Positions 25,969 through 40,400 of a stretch of 64,000 nt of DNA are shown in pieces. The notes under the pieces were generated by a model. The model had not been told where the DNA came from. It did no database searches and worked only from the letters and a program-made list of their open reading frames with translations. The DNA comes from Acanthaster planci (lineage: Eukaryota; Echinodermata; Asteroidea; Valvatida; Acanthasteridae): the NCBI RefSeq assembly GCF_001949145.1, contig NW_019091461.1:62001-126000 (forward strand), in the 5' to 3' direction. Position 1 is the first letter of the stretch. Every line of letters starts with the position of its first letter. Made by a program: the position numbers and the translations under genes.

Positions 25969-27647
25969 CCCCTCCAATCTCAGCCAGCGATTCCCCCACC
26001 TCAGCCCATCCACTCCCCACCCCCAAATGTAAACTGTTTTAATTTTCTTATGACTGTATGTGAACTATAAAGACACTTACTTGAGCTGAAAAAATTGAAC
26101 TCTTTGTATTACAAAAATTGTCAGAAACTATGGTCTTTTGAGTCTGTCCTACACCAAAAAAGCACAGCAGAAATGGTTATTGCCTGTGTCTCAGCTCAAG
26201 TGAAAACACCTCATAATTTACACCGCTTCCAAACTTCTGTGTATTGTAATTTACCAGCAATATACACTGTGTAAAAAGACTTTCTGGTTCCAAGGACATT
26301 TGACTTTCAACATTCTTTGAAGGTTCAAAAACTTCATGTTAATGGGTTACTTCCTTGGCCAGTGTTCACCACAAAATGAGTACTGGTTTTTCACCTTCAA
26401 ATTAAAGCTACAAATGAAATCGACACAAAGGAACATGTACATAATACTTGATATAACTCCAAAAAAGAAACTTTTTTTTTGGAGTGTGCATTTTTGTTAC
26501 ATCTTGATTTGAATTAAGCTCATAAACCACTGAAAGAAATTGAAAAATTTGATGTTGCCTTCCTCCAAAGTTCATCTGAAACCTGGCAGAAAATTCCATT
26601 CCTCGCAAACATAATTCTAGATAAACTTGCCCCTATTTTTCAGCTGAAATGTAACAGAAAGAAAAAATCACAGATGGAACATGGAGGGGGAAAAAACCAA
26701 TCGACTACAAAAAAATTAGTTCGTGTTCATTTCCCTTTTGACACTTGAAAGAAGACAACGATATGTTTATGCACTCAACACTTGCGCTAAATTCAAAGAT
26801 ACGTTGGAAAGCAGCATCTAAACAATCAACAACAGATCGTGATATTCAAAAACAGACTCTGCATCAACACGACCCACCACCACTGAACCCCGACTCGCCA
26901 ACTGAATGTCTTACTCCCAAGACGCAGCCCCGTCGTCACTAACCGACGAAACTCGGTGACGAAACTCTCTTCCGAAAAAATCGTCCCCCAAAAATTTTCT
27001 CCCGATTTACTTCTGGTTCTTCGAACCATGAAAGTGCTTCATAAGATGGTCAATTCTCCCCCGAACAAACTCCCTTTTCCTCTGCCTCGAAAGGTTCCCC
27101 GAAAACTCACCGTGCCTGCTCTCGACATCTGGTGCTTGAGTTTTATTTTGGATCGTTTTGTTTTGTTTTCCTGCGTACATTAAGGATGAACGTAGAGGGT
27201 AGGATGCAAGAATTACCTTTTTTTTTCTTTTTCTTCTTCCTCGTGATTAAGTAGTGATGAAACTTTTAATCATTTCTTGCTCCTACATCCTTATTTTCAT
27301 TGAAAATTGAATACTCGTTGGATCTGCGTGATGTCAGTTCTGAATTACGTTGAGATATGTTTATCTTTTTTACATACAGATTAACACTTAATCTACTGGA
27401 AATACTTACTTTTGATGTTAACTTGAAAACTCACGAGAGATACACAGGCACCTCCTACTCACACACACACTCACACTACACCCAGCCCTTCGCGAACTGC
27501 CTCAGACCAGTGGGAACCGGTTTGGAACCAGTTCTTACCGGTGCACTGGCTGGACGCCCGCTGGCTGTCACCAAGGCAGGATTGGCTGACTTGTGACTGG
27601 ATAAAGATGCCGGTGAGGCGCGCAGGAAGTTTGGAACCTGGTGTGGC

Positions 27648-29437
27648 TCACTCGTCGCAATCGCGGGCGATGTGGCCCAGGTTGCCGCACTTGTAACAGG
27701 TCTTGTCGGTGTTGGCGCGGCGGCTCCACTTGTCACCAGAATCGTTGGGGCAGTCACGAGCAAGGTGCCCAGGCTGATTGCAGCTGCACAGTACACAACA
27801 ATAAAAACACAATCATTCAATGATACACTCAAAGAAAATATCACTTTAGTACCACTAAACTGAATGTTGCGTAAGGAATCCACTCTCTATGTTTTAAATA
27901 CGTCCTTGACTGCTTTACATTTGGTCTCAGTTATAATTCCACTTTCCAGACAACTTTTTTATGTACGCAAACATCATATCATCTAGAATTGTGTGACCTT
28001 CGTCATAAGTGTGACAAGGAGGTATCGGATCCACCAAACACCTTCAATCTGATTTTTCCCCCCTCCCCCCCAAAAAAAGACAAGAACATCTGAATGAACT
28101 CCGTCTAAGTTGACGGAACCAACCCACTTATGACAGGTCTTTTCGGGGCACTGGCCGGAGAGATGACCCTTCTGGTGACAGCTGTAGCACTCGCGGTCAT
28201 CCACGCCATTTGTGACCAGGTCCGGGCAGTTGCGCCTCAGGTGTCCCACCTGGTTGCAGTTGAAGCACCGGTTGTCGTCCTGACTGTTCTCGGGGCAATC
28301 GCGAGAGTAGTGGCCCGTCTTGTGACAGGAGTAGCACTCGATCGTTCTCGCTGTGGTGAGAACAGACAGGTCAAGCACTGATGAACGAGCTGATAAGCAA
28401 GCCACAGATTAGGACAGTTCAGTGACCCCCCCACCCATCTTAATGCAAATCTTAAGTTATGAATACCTCTTTTGTTCTCTGGTCCATGCAACAGTTGCGA
28501 GAACAATTACGCTCAAACACGGGTGAGCTCCATCTTTCGTTCACAAACCAAGCCAAAAGCATAACTCAAGGCACACCTGCATTAAGAGATTAACTTTGGC
28601 ACTGTCCAAACACTGTCACGTCAAATCTAAGTCACTTACGCTTCTGAGGATGAGGGCAGTCACTCGCATTGTGGCCTTCTTCGTCACAGTTGTAGCACTT
28701 GTCTAGACCATCAACAAGGAACATGTAAGCATTTATCACAAGGCGATTTCAAGCCCTTTCTTTGTTTTTAACCATCATGTACAAACATGAATGACTGCCG
28801 ACTAAACTTGTTTTGCCAGAAGGCCATCCAGTCACGGGACAGAAAAAGCTATCTTTTTAACTCTACGCACAAGTTTCATTTAATAGTAATAAACCAACCC
28901 ATAATGATGGTTACTTACTGGCTGGACTGGTACAATCAGCCACCAAATGTCCCACGCGGTTGCACCGAAAACAACGGTCTGTGCAGAAAATTCAAACACA
29001 AAACAAATTTAAAGCCATGACCCACAAAGCATAATAAGACAGCATTAGTCAGCCTCCCCTGAGAAACCAATTCATCTCATTTCTCATCTGGAGAAACGGC
29101 ACATCCTGAACATTTGGTTTACAGATCCGACTTTTCTACAATTGTCAGATCTTTCCCCTGAACAAATCTGAACTTGTCATATTTTGGAAACTGTGCATGT
29201 AATATATTCATGCTTTTGATAAAATTGAGCGGGCATTTAGGGTTTGTCTCACCTACAAAAAGATTCAATCATGTGTCGATACTCACTACTGCGAGAGCTG
29301 TTGTAACTTCGGTAACCCCCACTCTTATAACCGCCCCCACCCCCAGAATCCTCCTTGGACGGACAGTCCCGGGCGAAATGCCCCATCTTGTTGCAACTGT
29401 AGCATTTCACGTCCTTTTTTCCACGCTGGTTACTCAT
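27648..29437 (-). CDS. CNBP-like CCHC zinc-knuckle protein A
   Basis: Five coding exons: 29287-29437, 28919-28978, 28640-28702, 28128-28350 and 27648-27783, totalling 211 codons (210 residues). It carries eight CX2CX4HX4C knuckles: CYSCNKMGHFARDC, a Gly/Tyr/Ser/Arg spacer, CFRCNRVGHLVADC, CYNCDEEGHNASDC, CYSCHKTGHYSRDC, CFNCNQVGHLRRNC, CYSCHQKGHLSGQC, CHNCNQPGHLARDC and CYKCGNLGHIARDC. Knuckle 1 followed by a Gly-rich spacer is the layout of CNBP (ZNF9), which has seven knuckles in human. CNBP binds single-stranded G-rich nucleic acid and helps unfold RNA structure during translation. The ATG at 29435-29437 follows AACCAAG; a CAG acceptor at 29461-29463 suggests a non-coding first exon upstream. 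The last intron splits knuckle 7 inside its first CX2C. Confidence 0.9.
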
Positions 29438-29460
29438 CTTGGTTGACTGGGTCAACGTGG

Positions 29461-32400
29461 CTGGCATCAACAGCAGAAAAAAACGACACAGAAAAACACA
29501 TTAGACATACATGTAATCCCAGTAGTGTTGGGTAATTCCAGCATTTTTGGAATCAATTCCGATTCCGTCGAGGAATAGATTCCAATTTTAACATGTGCGA
29601 ATGCCATGGTGAGTATACCTGAGATTACGTGCAAAATGCACTTGTACGTTGTATCCTAAACACTTGTGTTGTGTTATTAAAAATTTTGCCCTTTTACCAC
29701 CACAGTTTGCTTCGATCTTGAGGATTAAAACGTGACGTTGGTTGGTCCAGCAGAAGATTTTTTGGGGGGAAGTAATAAACACTCCAAGGAATGAGTTTTT
29801 AATTGGTGTGTGGGAGAAACTCTGATGTACATGTAGTTTTCATCGCTCAAAATACAGCACCCGAATGCTCAGCATATTAAGGAGTCACAATTGGCATGCA
29901 GCCAACAGTGGGCCATCAGCACGCTGCAGACAAATGGGTCAGAGTACTGCACAGTGCCGCTGCGATTCTGCAAAGCATGTGGTCCACGTCTCGTCACAGA
30001 CTTCAGTTTTTGGCAACGAAAATAAAGCCACGCGGTTTAGGTTCCTTGATTTGGCATAAAACCACACATTAATTTAAAAATCGGTGGATTATTTTATAGG
30101 GCAGTCTTTTGGAATCGCTGGACTGTTCCTGGAATCAGATCTCAAGGTTATGGAATCGGCGGTGGCATTGATTCGATTCCTCAAAAAGTGGAATCCCAGC
30201 ACTTGCTTAAATATGCCAAAGGGAATAGAGACTGGCATGTCAACAAGGGCTAAAAAAGGGGGGGGAAGGGACTTAACCCAAAGCTAATACTGTAATTGTC
30301 ACCAGAGATGCTGATATTTCAAATCCACAAAACCAAATTGCCTTCAAAGAGCACCTCTAAGGAAAACATGTTTTCTCTGATTTTATCTGTTCAAATAAAT
30401 ATGGAAGCATCCAAATCGCATGCAGTGTCATTTGTCTTCAGAGCTCAACTATAACAAGCTGAAAAGGGTTTTTTCCTGTTCATACCAAGATGCGAATTCT
30501 GAATGTAGATTGTGTCCTTGAGAGAAAACAGAAAAAACAACCCTTGCCCTGTGTTCTTCGTGGATAAACCTTGCGCTTGCCAAACAATGGCTATGTGCAT
30601 TACTGGGCAATTAAGTTGGCATGTCTGCCCACTCCCGACAAATTTTGCATGTTACACAAGCTCATTTGTACGGTTAAGAATTTTGTTCAGATCTGCGAGA
30701 GTACCTGTAGATCCGAGTATGTGTGGGAAAAGTACAGCTGTTTTGTGTGGCAGCTAATGCCCAACACTGCCCTTGACTTGGCTACATTCTTGTCCAGTCA
30801 TATACCGCTCGCAGCGAATTGTTAAACATGTAGCGTAGCTCGCTTGTCCGGAATGGGGAAAACGGCAACTGAAAACATTTTTTCTTCCAAATAAGGAAAA
30901 GGAACGTTTTCCACAAATAGTGAACATGCCGGTGCAATTTCAGCTCATAAAATCCGGGCACAATTGCAGAATACCCCGCCACTCGTCTCGCCCACCTCGT
31001 AGCTGCGGATACGGAGTCACGCTTCTATCCACAAGGCTTGTATCCCAGTATCTGCGCAGCCGCTCCCCGGGACCAACATTGGACTTAAAAATTTTAGTCT
31101 TCCCCTAAAGTTGCATTTAAATTCAAGAGTGTTTCGTTCTCAAAAATGACTTCAATACTGTACACAACACGTACCTTGCCACAGCAAGGATAACCTGGAA
31201 GTTGAACAACCTCCACTTGACTATATAGCCATGGATTTTTAGGGGGTATTTTCACGTGGCAGGGTATTCTGCCATTACTCGTAACATCCAGCAGATGTCT
31301 GATAATGTCCTCGGATGTGGATAAATGATCGAAAGAAATCACTAGGCCCTATCAATCGGTAGAGGGTCCAGTATATCGACGCAGGAGTGTATGTAGCGCC
31401 CTGTTTACTAGATGTAGTCAGGTGTAAGCTGCAAAACCTTGGGAAGTTGAGCATTTGTCTCCAGAAACTTGCAGACGACAATTGAGCAATCCCAACCCCA
31501 GCACAATGCATAGGGCCTCTCTGAGCGGTCATGCTATTTAGCGTCAACACATACAACTAGCGTCAACAAAGCATCAACAACTCGAAAGTACCCTCTAAAG
31601 ATTTAAAAGTGGTTTTATCATAATTTAGAGACTCTAAGACCTGCCACTGTGAAAGAGAAACATCAAATTCGCTTCCAGATTCACGCAGAAAAACAAAACT
31701 TTTTCACCATGTGTGGAGGCCGCCATCTTTCTTTACGCTAGCGTCCACGCGAACACAAAGATGGCAGCCGGTTGAGCTGCACGGGGTACAAGCAGGCCCA
31801 AATTTGTCGCTCAAATTTCCACACTAAATATTATTTTTCAATACGATACATTGAATATGATATGTAGCAGCCTTACTAGGCCTATTGTAAATATAAAATA
31901 TTTGCGTAAAAATGCTTGAATATTTTGTTGACACTTTGTTGACGCTCGTTGACACACTTGTTGACGCTAAATTATAGCATGACTCCCTCTTTCTCCATGC
32001 TCTAGTCTCAGTCATGTTAGTCTTGGTGCTATCCAAGAAGTAATACAGCACACGCATGCCATTGCCAGGTGTCCGATCAAACCATGAGAATAACGTTATT
32101 CAGTTGGGGGTGATGCTATACATGCCAAGGTATGATCCCAGTTCATGTAGGCCTAGGCTAGGCCTTGCATCCTGTGAATCTCTTCACAGCATCACGTATC
32201 CATGGCCGACCCTGCAAGCCTTCGTGACCTCCAACACGGCGCTAAATTTGCTCCACTTGAAAAAACGCGCCTTCTCATCGTAGTGTAATTACCTCATAAA
32301 TTCGCTTTCCTCACACGCTCAAACCAGAAAATATCGTCGACATACTTGCCCAGTAAATCAAGTGTAAAGAACAAATGTACTTTTTCGGACATATAAGAAA

Positions 32401-34465
32401 AATTTATCAGTAAAATGTGGTTAAAAAGTGCAACATACCTCTTGTTTTGACACCGACGAACAACAGTAATTCTGCACGTGTTTTGCACACGGCACTCTAA
32501 GGAGTATCGATGGCGTTTCAAGTAATACGGAGGCTTTTAAACGACATGTCAGTGAGGAAACTTAAAAAAATAAGCAAATCACCCCCTTGCACTCCAGTCT
32601 AATGACACCAACACAATACCAACAATTTCACTTGTACTCTTCCAGGCATTCCACTGGTCTCCTTGGCCAAATGTTGTTCAGGCAGCAGCTGATATGCTCG
32701 GAACCCAAACAGAGCGATTTTTCTCATTAAATGTTTGGATGAATAGGCCTATACACTTCCAACACCCAACAATAGTTAACACTGAGCCCAGCTCTTTCAC
32801 AAGTAACTTTGGAGTTTCATTTAATTGTACATGTACTGAATTGGCAACCTTCTTCCTTCTCACAGCAGAAACAGAACTGGCTTTTCTTTAAATGTCATAC
32901 ATTACAAAAACAAATTTATGTAAATCCTTTCATTCTTATACACGTAAAAGATACCAAAATTTCAATTTCCGTGCATATACACATGTATGGACACACCAGA
33001 ACAAAATCAGACTTAGATGTATACTATATACACACCCTCATCCATTGTATCACAAGGCAAAACCTTTCAGGTGGTTAATATGAAGCAGCACATATGAAGC
33101 AACATTACACATACCTCCATTAAAATTACGCCAAAGCATTGCTAACAGCAAGACAGAATTGCAAAATAATGGAATGAATTTTCGAGAAGACATGGCTAAA
33201 GGGCTGCCCACTTTATAAACAGTGTTATGGTCGTGTCCATCACCAATCCAGTCACAAGTCCTTCCATTCAGTCTTGTGACTGAATAACCTGCGCTGGGCT
33301 TGCAGGGGTGTGATGGACTTGATTGCAATATATAGTCAATTTTTGTCTGGCAGGGATGCCAGCCAAATACTTGTCCAGAACCTGAAATGAAGGCCAGAGA
33401 AGCCTTAAATGTACCTTGATTGGGCCTGAAATTGGCCCAACATTTCAAAGTGATTTTTTCCCATGTTTCAATGGCTGCAGTTTTGTAAATAACTTTAACT
33501 GAGACACTTTTAAAGTAAAAAAAAAAACACTACTTCTATTGAGATAAGAAATTCAACTAAACAATATGAAAATTTATGAAGGAGAGTCATGTTAAGATCA
33601 ACCTTCAAAAGACAAAAACTACTTTAATGTTTGAAATATCAATATTCACATTTTCCCAACAGAACAGAGGTGGTTTAGGATCGCAATGTAATAAGACAAG
33701 AATGGCAGAGAATGTTTTTGCGGACAAAGTTCAAAGGTAAACCACAAACTTACACTTAAAACCGACTTGTTCCAGCAAAAATTACCCAAAAATTATCAAG
33801 GAGATTCTGAAAACACACATCTGCCATTGCAGACTTTACTAAAACTGACAGCTTTTTAAAAAAAACTTTCCAGGACAACCACAAAGCAACATGATAACTT
33901 CAATTTAAAGTACATATCCCAGCACATCGGATTTTTAAGTCAGAAAAGCACACACTGCTTTAATTTTGCAAACTTTCTGAAACAAACCTGGTAAAGTTTT
34001 TTTTGCGAGACAAAAGAAGATTACATAAGGAATTTTATGGCCTGCAAAAAACCACAGAAAGTGACCATCCTTCATCTGCACCACTGTCGTCAATTAAAAT
34101 ATGAATTTTCTCATGAAAATTTGTCACCTTACAAGAAATTGCAACTTTTCCAAAGAGAAATTTTCCATTGGATCCCGCGTTCACATGTTCATCAAAATGT
34201 AAATACAGGAGGCAATTAGATATTTGCCACATTGCCTCCTTTTCAATGGTTTAATAACTACAACGCAATTTTATTTTTACTAAATTCTACGGAACAAATG
34301 GGCCCCAAAAAGCAGCATACGGTTTTGCTTCCACGCACAACCATTATTTTGAATTGTAACCTTGTCATTTACTGCACAGCACGTAGGTGGTGTTCACTGC
34401 ATTGGCTGATGTGGACTGCGAGACCTCAACTAAGAGACGGGCATCATGTAGACATGTCAGTGTGT
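29461..34465. other. spacer and 5' region between CNBP-like A and B
   Basis: Contains the hAT-like element, then AT-rich sequence. A CpG-containing stretch at 31700-31790 holds GCCGCCATCTTTC and AAAGATGGCAG, both with the YY1-type AAGATGGC core, and may be the promoter of CNBP-like A. A GCGCCCTG string lies at 31396-31403. The last 200 bases should be CNBP-like B 3' UTR, with a minus-strand AATAAA at 34270-34275. Confidence 0.4.
29519..30198. mobile_element. hAT-like non-autonomous element with GGAATC-rich ends
   Basis: The left end AGTAGTGTTGGGTAATTCC and right end GGAATCCCAGCACTT are imperfect inverted repeats. GGAATC/GATTCC motifs recur near both ends. It lies directly upstream of CNBP-like A coding exon 1, so it may fall in a 5' intron. 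No coding sequence. The end sequence is of the CAGTGYTGGGAATTCC kind seen on hAT elements. Confidence 0.4.
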
Positions 34466-37400
34466 CTATTCGTTATCACAGTCACGGGCAAAATGGCCCC
34501 TTTTGCCACATCTGTAATAAATAAATAAGGCAGGCACTTCAAAAGATGCAGGTCAATACTGAGTTGTAACGAGTCACTAACTTCTGTGACTCAAGTTGAG
34601 TCAAGTCACTATAACAAAGTACCTCGAGTTGAGTCAACCCATTTACCTTTCAGGACTTCAGTCTAGTCGAGTTGCCAAAACTTGTGACTTGAGTCGACTC
34701 AAGTCTTTACAATTCTAGATACAGTCAACTCTCAACAAAAAGAGCTGTCATTTCAAGGTACGTTCAAGTAAATTCCAAGGGTTCCAATCTCTTGAATTTC
34801 ATTTCTTTGTCTTTATTTTCACAGTACCTTTGCAACAAAAAGTTTCTGCTTGCGATATCCTCAACCACTTGCCACCAGGGTGCCCGGTACTGGACACACG
34901 GTGCCATGTTTCATGGCTGGAGTGCCCAAAATCGGAACTTCCTTTAACAAAGCCAGAGCTGCTGGGACTTGCAAATCAAGGTTCATATGCTGTCAGCACA
35001 GAAAGCTGGCATTAGCGGAGGTAATCTGTTATTGTTTTGGAACCGTACCGTTGTTTGCCGCTGCTAGTGCAAGCAGATTATCTGCAGGGACAAAAGCACT
35101 CCAGCACTCCAGCGATGAGCTATACAATACAGCTGTGCGCTCGTGGAATCTAGCCGCATTAGTACAAACAGTACTGCTGTGCAGCATTCATTATGCCGAT
35201 GTGCCCGATGAATGGCCTGGTTCACCCTCATGACCCACGCGCTGCTAGACCGCCAATCGCTCCGCAAAGCAACACCGCCATCCAGCATAGCCACACACTG
35301 GGCCAATTCCCGGAACAAAGAGGAAGTTACACAACACCGCACAATGGAGGCTCTTTACTGGGTGGCAGGAGTGGCTGCAATACTCACGCGTCAGTGGAGG
35401 TTGCCTGTCAGATTAGAGTCGCCACAAGATAGTCATTCATTTGGGTGTACGCATCCAGTAAATGAAGATATGAATTTTTGAAGAATTTTGCAAACGGTAA
35501 ACAATGAAAAAGCGCCCGGCAGCGGGTGATGCATGCCGCTAACTTCACCCGGCACAAAGTGGTTAATCAGCCCACAGCAGTCATTGAAGCCACTGCGGCC
35601 ATCTTACTGATCCAAATACAAAGGAAATACAAAGCATTGGTGGCAACAATAGCTACAACGGCACGTAAGTCAACGGCCAACTTTGTATTTGGCTCGGTAA
35701 GATGGCTCCCGGTGGCTTCAGTCTGTACACGAGCACTGCAAATCAAGATTTTTTTTTACATAGCATCTGTGGTACTGATCAAGGCGAGAAGCTGCCATTT
35801 GTCCCATGGCACCATGCTCAGGTGTGCATTTTTAAACTTGAGGCGCATGTAAATTTTAAGGTTTTTTGTAAGGTATGTAACATATATACCACTTGCATGC
35901 AAGCATAGTGCTTCAGCAAGTAAAGGTTTCTATTTCTGGTCACTGAATTAGTCTATAGCGAGGTTAATTTGGCTGGTCCCAACCATCTTGACATAATGAG
36001 AGTTGACTATAAAATTATGGCTCCATTTAAGTACACCGGGAGACAAGTCCCCAAATCAACATCAAGCCATGTCGTGGGCTCCAAGTATACATGTGCAGGC
36101 ATACAGTGGTTCTCAGCTTACTTTGGCTTTGCACAAAACTGTCAGACAGGAACTTTTTTCTACTTTTTACAATTCGGCCCATGTGAGACGCAGAACAGTC
36201 TGGCTAATCAATCATTTTGAAAAGTGAGTACTGTCGGTTCTCCCGACACTCACCGGTAGCACTTCTTGTCATCATCAGGACAATCCCGAGCGAGGTGGCC
36301 AAGTTTATTACATGCGTAACACTTCATATCTGATCCTGTAAAACAAAAGGCCGCTTAGAAATTAATCCAGGTACACTGGACAAGTGGCGTGTACCAAATT
36401 TGGGAACAAAAGTTTCAGGGAGTCGCGATATTAAACTGTCCCATCACCATCAAGTCCATTACCGTCAAATGCTAGGACCATTCAATCTAAACAGTAAAAA
36501 TGCCCACATCCATAAACAAGCAATTTTTTGCCTCATTGAGTTGAAAATAGGCCACAGAAAAAAAATGGAACATTGCCAATGATTATGAATTGTGACAAAC
36601 ACAAGTGTTCCATAACATGTAGGGATAAAATTATTTTTGCGGCCTTTCATTCCAATTGCACATTTTATTGTTCGAGGGAAAACGATGATCAAAATGCCTT
36701 TCTGCAGTCAGCCAAGTACAGGAAAATAAGGTTATTTTGCCAAAACCCTGATGAATTTAGGGAGATACCATAAGCTCGGACCTTTTCTTGGATCTTGTTG
36801 ATCTTACAGACAAAATCCTTTTGGTCTTGACACTGCTTGCTGCTTCATGCCCTGCCGTTGTCAACAGGGTTTCGCAGGAATCACCAACCACTGAAAGGTC
36901 ACTAAATCATTCACATTGACGTTCCCCCCCCAACACATGTTCGCCCTGCTACTTTCCACTGGTTCTCATGACAGGACTGGTAACCAGACCATGGGCGTCA
37001 GAGGGGAGCAGGAGGGGAGGGGCACCCCCCCCAAAAAATTGTAAAAATAAGAAGGAAAAAAGGGGGAAGCTTAAGAAATGAAAAAAGAGATGTAAGGGGA
37101 TGCAACTCTCTAAGTTGCTTGAAAAATGCTGAAAACCAACTCCCTCCAGCCCTTCATTGTTAAACAATGGCAGATACTCACCGCTCCCCCCCTAAACAAA
37201 GTCGTTCCCCCCCCCTCCCCCCGAAAAAATCCTGATGATGCCCATAGATTCCACTTTAACAATGGGAAGAACGCAAAGCCACGATCAAGTTCCAGAAATT
37301 GTCTTTGGCCAACTGCATATCATTCGGCAGGACACAGTGAACTAATGAATGCACGCTGGTGGGGGAGGGGTCGCCAAAAAATTCAGCCATCTCACCCTGC

Positions 37401-40400
37401 CAGCCACCTCCAGATGTACAGTCGCGAGCTATGTGCCCTCGCTTGTTGCATTTATAACAGAGCACATCCGAGTCGTCACCTGTCAGCCGGAAAATAAAAA
37501 TTAGGCTTTCTGTTTTTTTCATGAAATTATGAATAGAACATTGAACATGTCTGCTGCCGAGTGAATAATTTCTACTCCTTTCAACTATCCAGAATGAACA
37601 GGTATGCGCACTCATGGTAGAATTGTTTTGTTAGGGGGTCTAGTCTTGAAGACAGATCGTGGGTCTTGATTGGTTGAAAGGTTACGACCTGTTCTTTGCA
37701 TGCACTCCTCTGATTTTTTTATATTATTAACACCGTGTTTATATTAATTTTTTCATTGAGGGACGTTAGTTCTTGGTTCTTAAAACAGAGCTTCAAGTTC
37801 GAGTCCACTGGAAATATGTTTAGCAGGAAATCCAGGCTTAACCAACTGCTGTCGGGGAACCCCGTTTTGAGCACCATGGGTTTATATACGCAGAGCCGGG
37901 GTGCCCAAAACGGGACAAAAGAGTTGGTCCGTGTAACAAAAGACCGTACTCGGAACAAAAGACCTGCTGCTGGGAATTGCCATCATTTTTCGGCTTGCAT
38001 TTTTCGAAGGTAACCCGTCACTGTTTTTAAACAGTATACCACTGTTTTGGGCAAAGCACACCCAAAGATTAGCTCCGCGGATAAAAGTGCTCCAGGGCCC
38101 CATTGATGAGCAAATACAGCACCGCTGCATGCTAATCCAGCCACACTTGAAAAGATGCAACTCGCATTCACTAGGGACAAAGGAAATTACACAACACCTC
38201 ACAATTCTGGGCTCTCTTTACAGGGCGGCAGGCCTGGCTGAAATATTCAGGAGTCAATGAAGGTTACCTGTTAGCTTAGAGTAGACACCAAACAGTCATT
38301 CGTGTGGGTGTAAATGTCCATTAAATGAAACGATAAATTTTTAAAGAATTTTGAAAACTGAAAATTTTGAAAATTGCCCGTATGTGTGCACTGCATATTT
38401 AAATGCACCCGGCAGCATGTGGTCAATGCATGAGCTGTGAAAACACAGGGACAATCTGCCTAATGCACGCACAACTCACCACAATGGGTGAGATTTTGCC
38501 TGTGCTTATTTTGTGATTTGAACAAAAAATAGGGCGAAGTAAACACAGGCTGGAGAGGGGATATCCAATCCCAGGGAGGTGATTGGTCAGATTCTGAGTG
38601 CCTATAAACATTTTCATTTAAATCACGAGCCTGTTCCCATACAGACTAGCACCCACACAGTGATTATAACTATAGACGGTTTGCATGGCGGCCATTTTGC
38701 AGGCCGGTGCTTTTGTTCCACGGAGTATACACAAAGGAAGTTTCCCTGTGGAAAAATAGGACTGTCCTGCAAGATGGCCACAACACAAAGCCTTTGGTTT
38801 TACAGCACAAATATGCACAAATATGCACAAATGCCCAACAGTCACTCTTTTGCATGTATTTTCTACATGGAACACAAATATGCACAGGTTCAGTGTGTAC
38901 ACAGTTGATTGCAAGCACAAAATGACCCAGGGTCTTCTGTGCAGTCCTCTTCACTGCATTTGGTTTACTGCACAATTATGCACATGAAACAGTGAAGCAC
39001 TGTTGTTGGGCAGCACAAAAGTGCAATCTGATATTCCTGTGAAGGACTGTTGGTGCAGTGCACAACACAGCACATCTGTGCTTCCTTGAGGTGTTCACCA
39101 AGTGACCCAAAGAGTGACTTCAGCATAGGAAGGTTACATGAAAATTGATGATTCGCGTTAAGAGAATTGCAACAAGTCCTGCTGGCATTAGAGCATACCT
39201 GACTTGGCCTCCGGGCATTCGCTACGGATGTGACCAACCTCACCGCAGTTGTAGCACTTGCTGCCACCTGACGCGCTGGGACAGTCCCGGGCAAGGTGGC
39301 CCTTCTTGCCGCACGAGTAGCAGCCTTTGTTTCCCCCGCCGCCCCCGCCGCCGCCGCTGGTGTTGGGGCAGTCCCGCGATATGTGGCCCATCTGACTGCA
39401 GTTGTAGCACTCCTTGTCACTGTTGTTGCTGAAAGTGCTGCCGCCTCTGGGACACTGCCTGGAGATGTGGCCAGACTTTCCGCAATTGTAGCAGGTTTGA
39501 TCTGGGAAGATGGTCATCAAAAGTTACCCTGCATCTTTTTACCCTGCACATTTACAATGACGTTTAAAATGAACAAAACACATGAAAAGACGCGAGGATT
39601 GAAGAGAAAGTTGCAACAGACAGGTCACTGGACCACGGCCCAAAACGGTATGGGGATACATCAGTCACACCAGCAGGGACACAATGCCGACATTGGTAAT
39701 GTCTCAACCCTTTCCAGAGACCAACACGTCTAACCTACATAGGTAAATAGATTAACTTACTCGGCGACCTGAGAAGTAGACCACAGTAAAACCTGGAAAA
39801 ACAACTCTTATCAAAAAACACTGTTTGCATCATTTTTCAATTTTTCAATCGCTTTCAACAGAAAATAATTCCCCTACCTATCTCCAATATTTCACAACCA
39901 GAGGGCTGTCCAGGCATCTCTTGAATGCCCTGCGGGCCATTTGGGACACCCTGTTTGGATGAAAACCCTGGCAGCTTGGATGCCCTATTTGTCACTTCAA
40001 GGCAAATGTGGACGCCTAGCTTGTGAATGCCTGCTGAAACCTCGCTCACCACTCTGTATCTTGATCGTGCATGTTGCCTTTGGAGGCAAGAATTAGCTGA
40101 CCTGTTTCCACTCTGCACTTACCTCCCCCGCCACTTTGAACTGAACAATCCCGGGCGAAGTGCCCTGGCTTGCCGCACTTGTAGCAGTTACCTCCACGTG
40201 CTGTAACTGAATCAGACAAAATTAATCTCTCTGACGATCCAAGATTTTGAAATCATTATCAAATTCTGATAAACTCAAGGCCTCTTATATGAATATCTGA
40301 GATGCTTTGATCATCTCAGATAATGTAATTCGTTATTCTGTGATAATTAAATACTCAGGTTATTTCAGGTTCTGTTCTCTTAGATTCTCTTTAACTGTTT

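Larger units (their letters stand above)
19584..27647. other. 8-kb convergent spacer between PEX26 and CNBP-like A 3' ends
   Basis: AT-rich sequence with C-run remnants (20165-20355), two TTAA-flanked elements (23125-23348 and 25558-25968) and one weak plus-strand candidate exon (21626-21811). The first part should be PEX26 3' UTR and the last part CNBP-like A 3' UTR. A minus-strand AATAAA at 27142-27147 could end the latter. Nothing else recognised. Confidence 0.5.

Noticed and set aside
33050-33448. 132-codon minus-strand open frame in the CNBP spacer
   Set aside because: No known domain, no splice partners, and composition like the surrounding spacer.
34850-35481. Overlapping plus-strand open frames of 80-127 codons
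   Set aside because: They lie in copy 1 of the interspersed repeat and share no conserved protein reading with copy 2.
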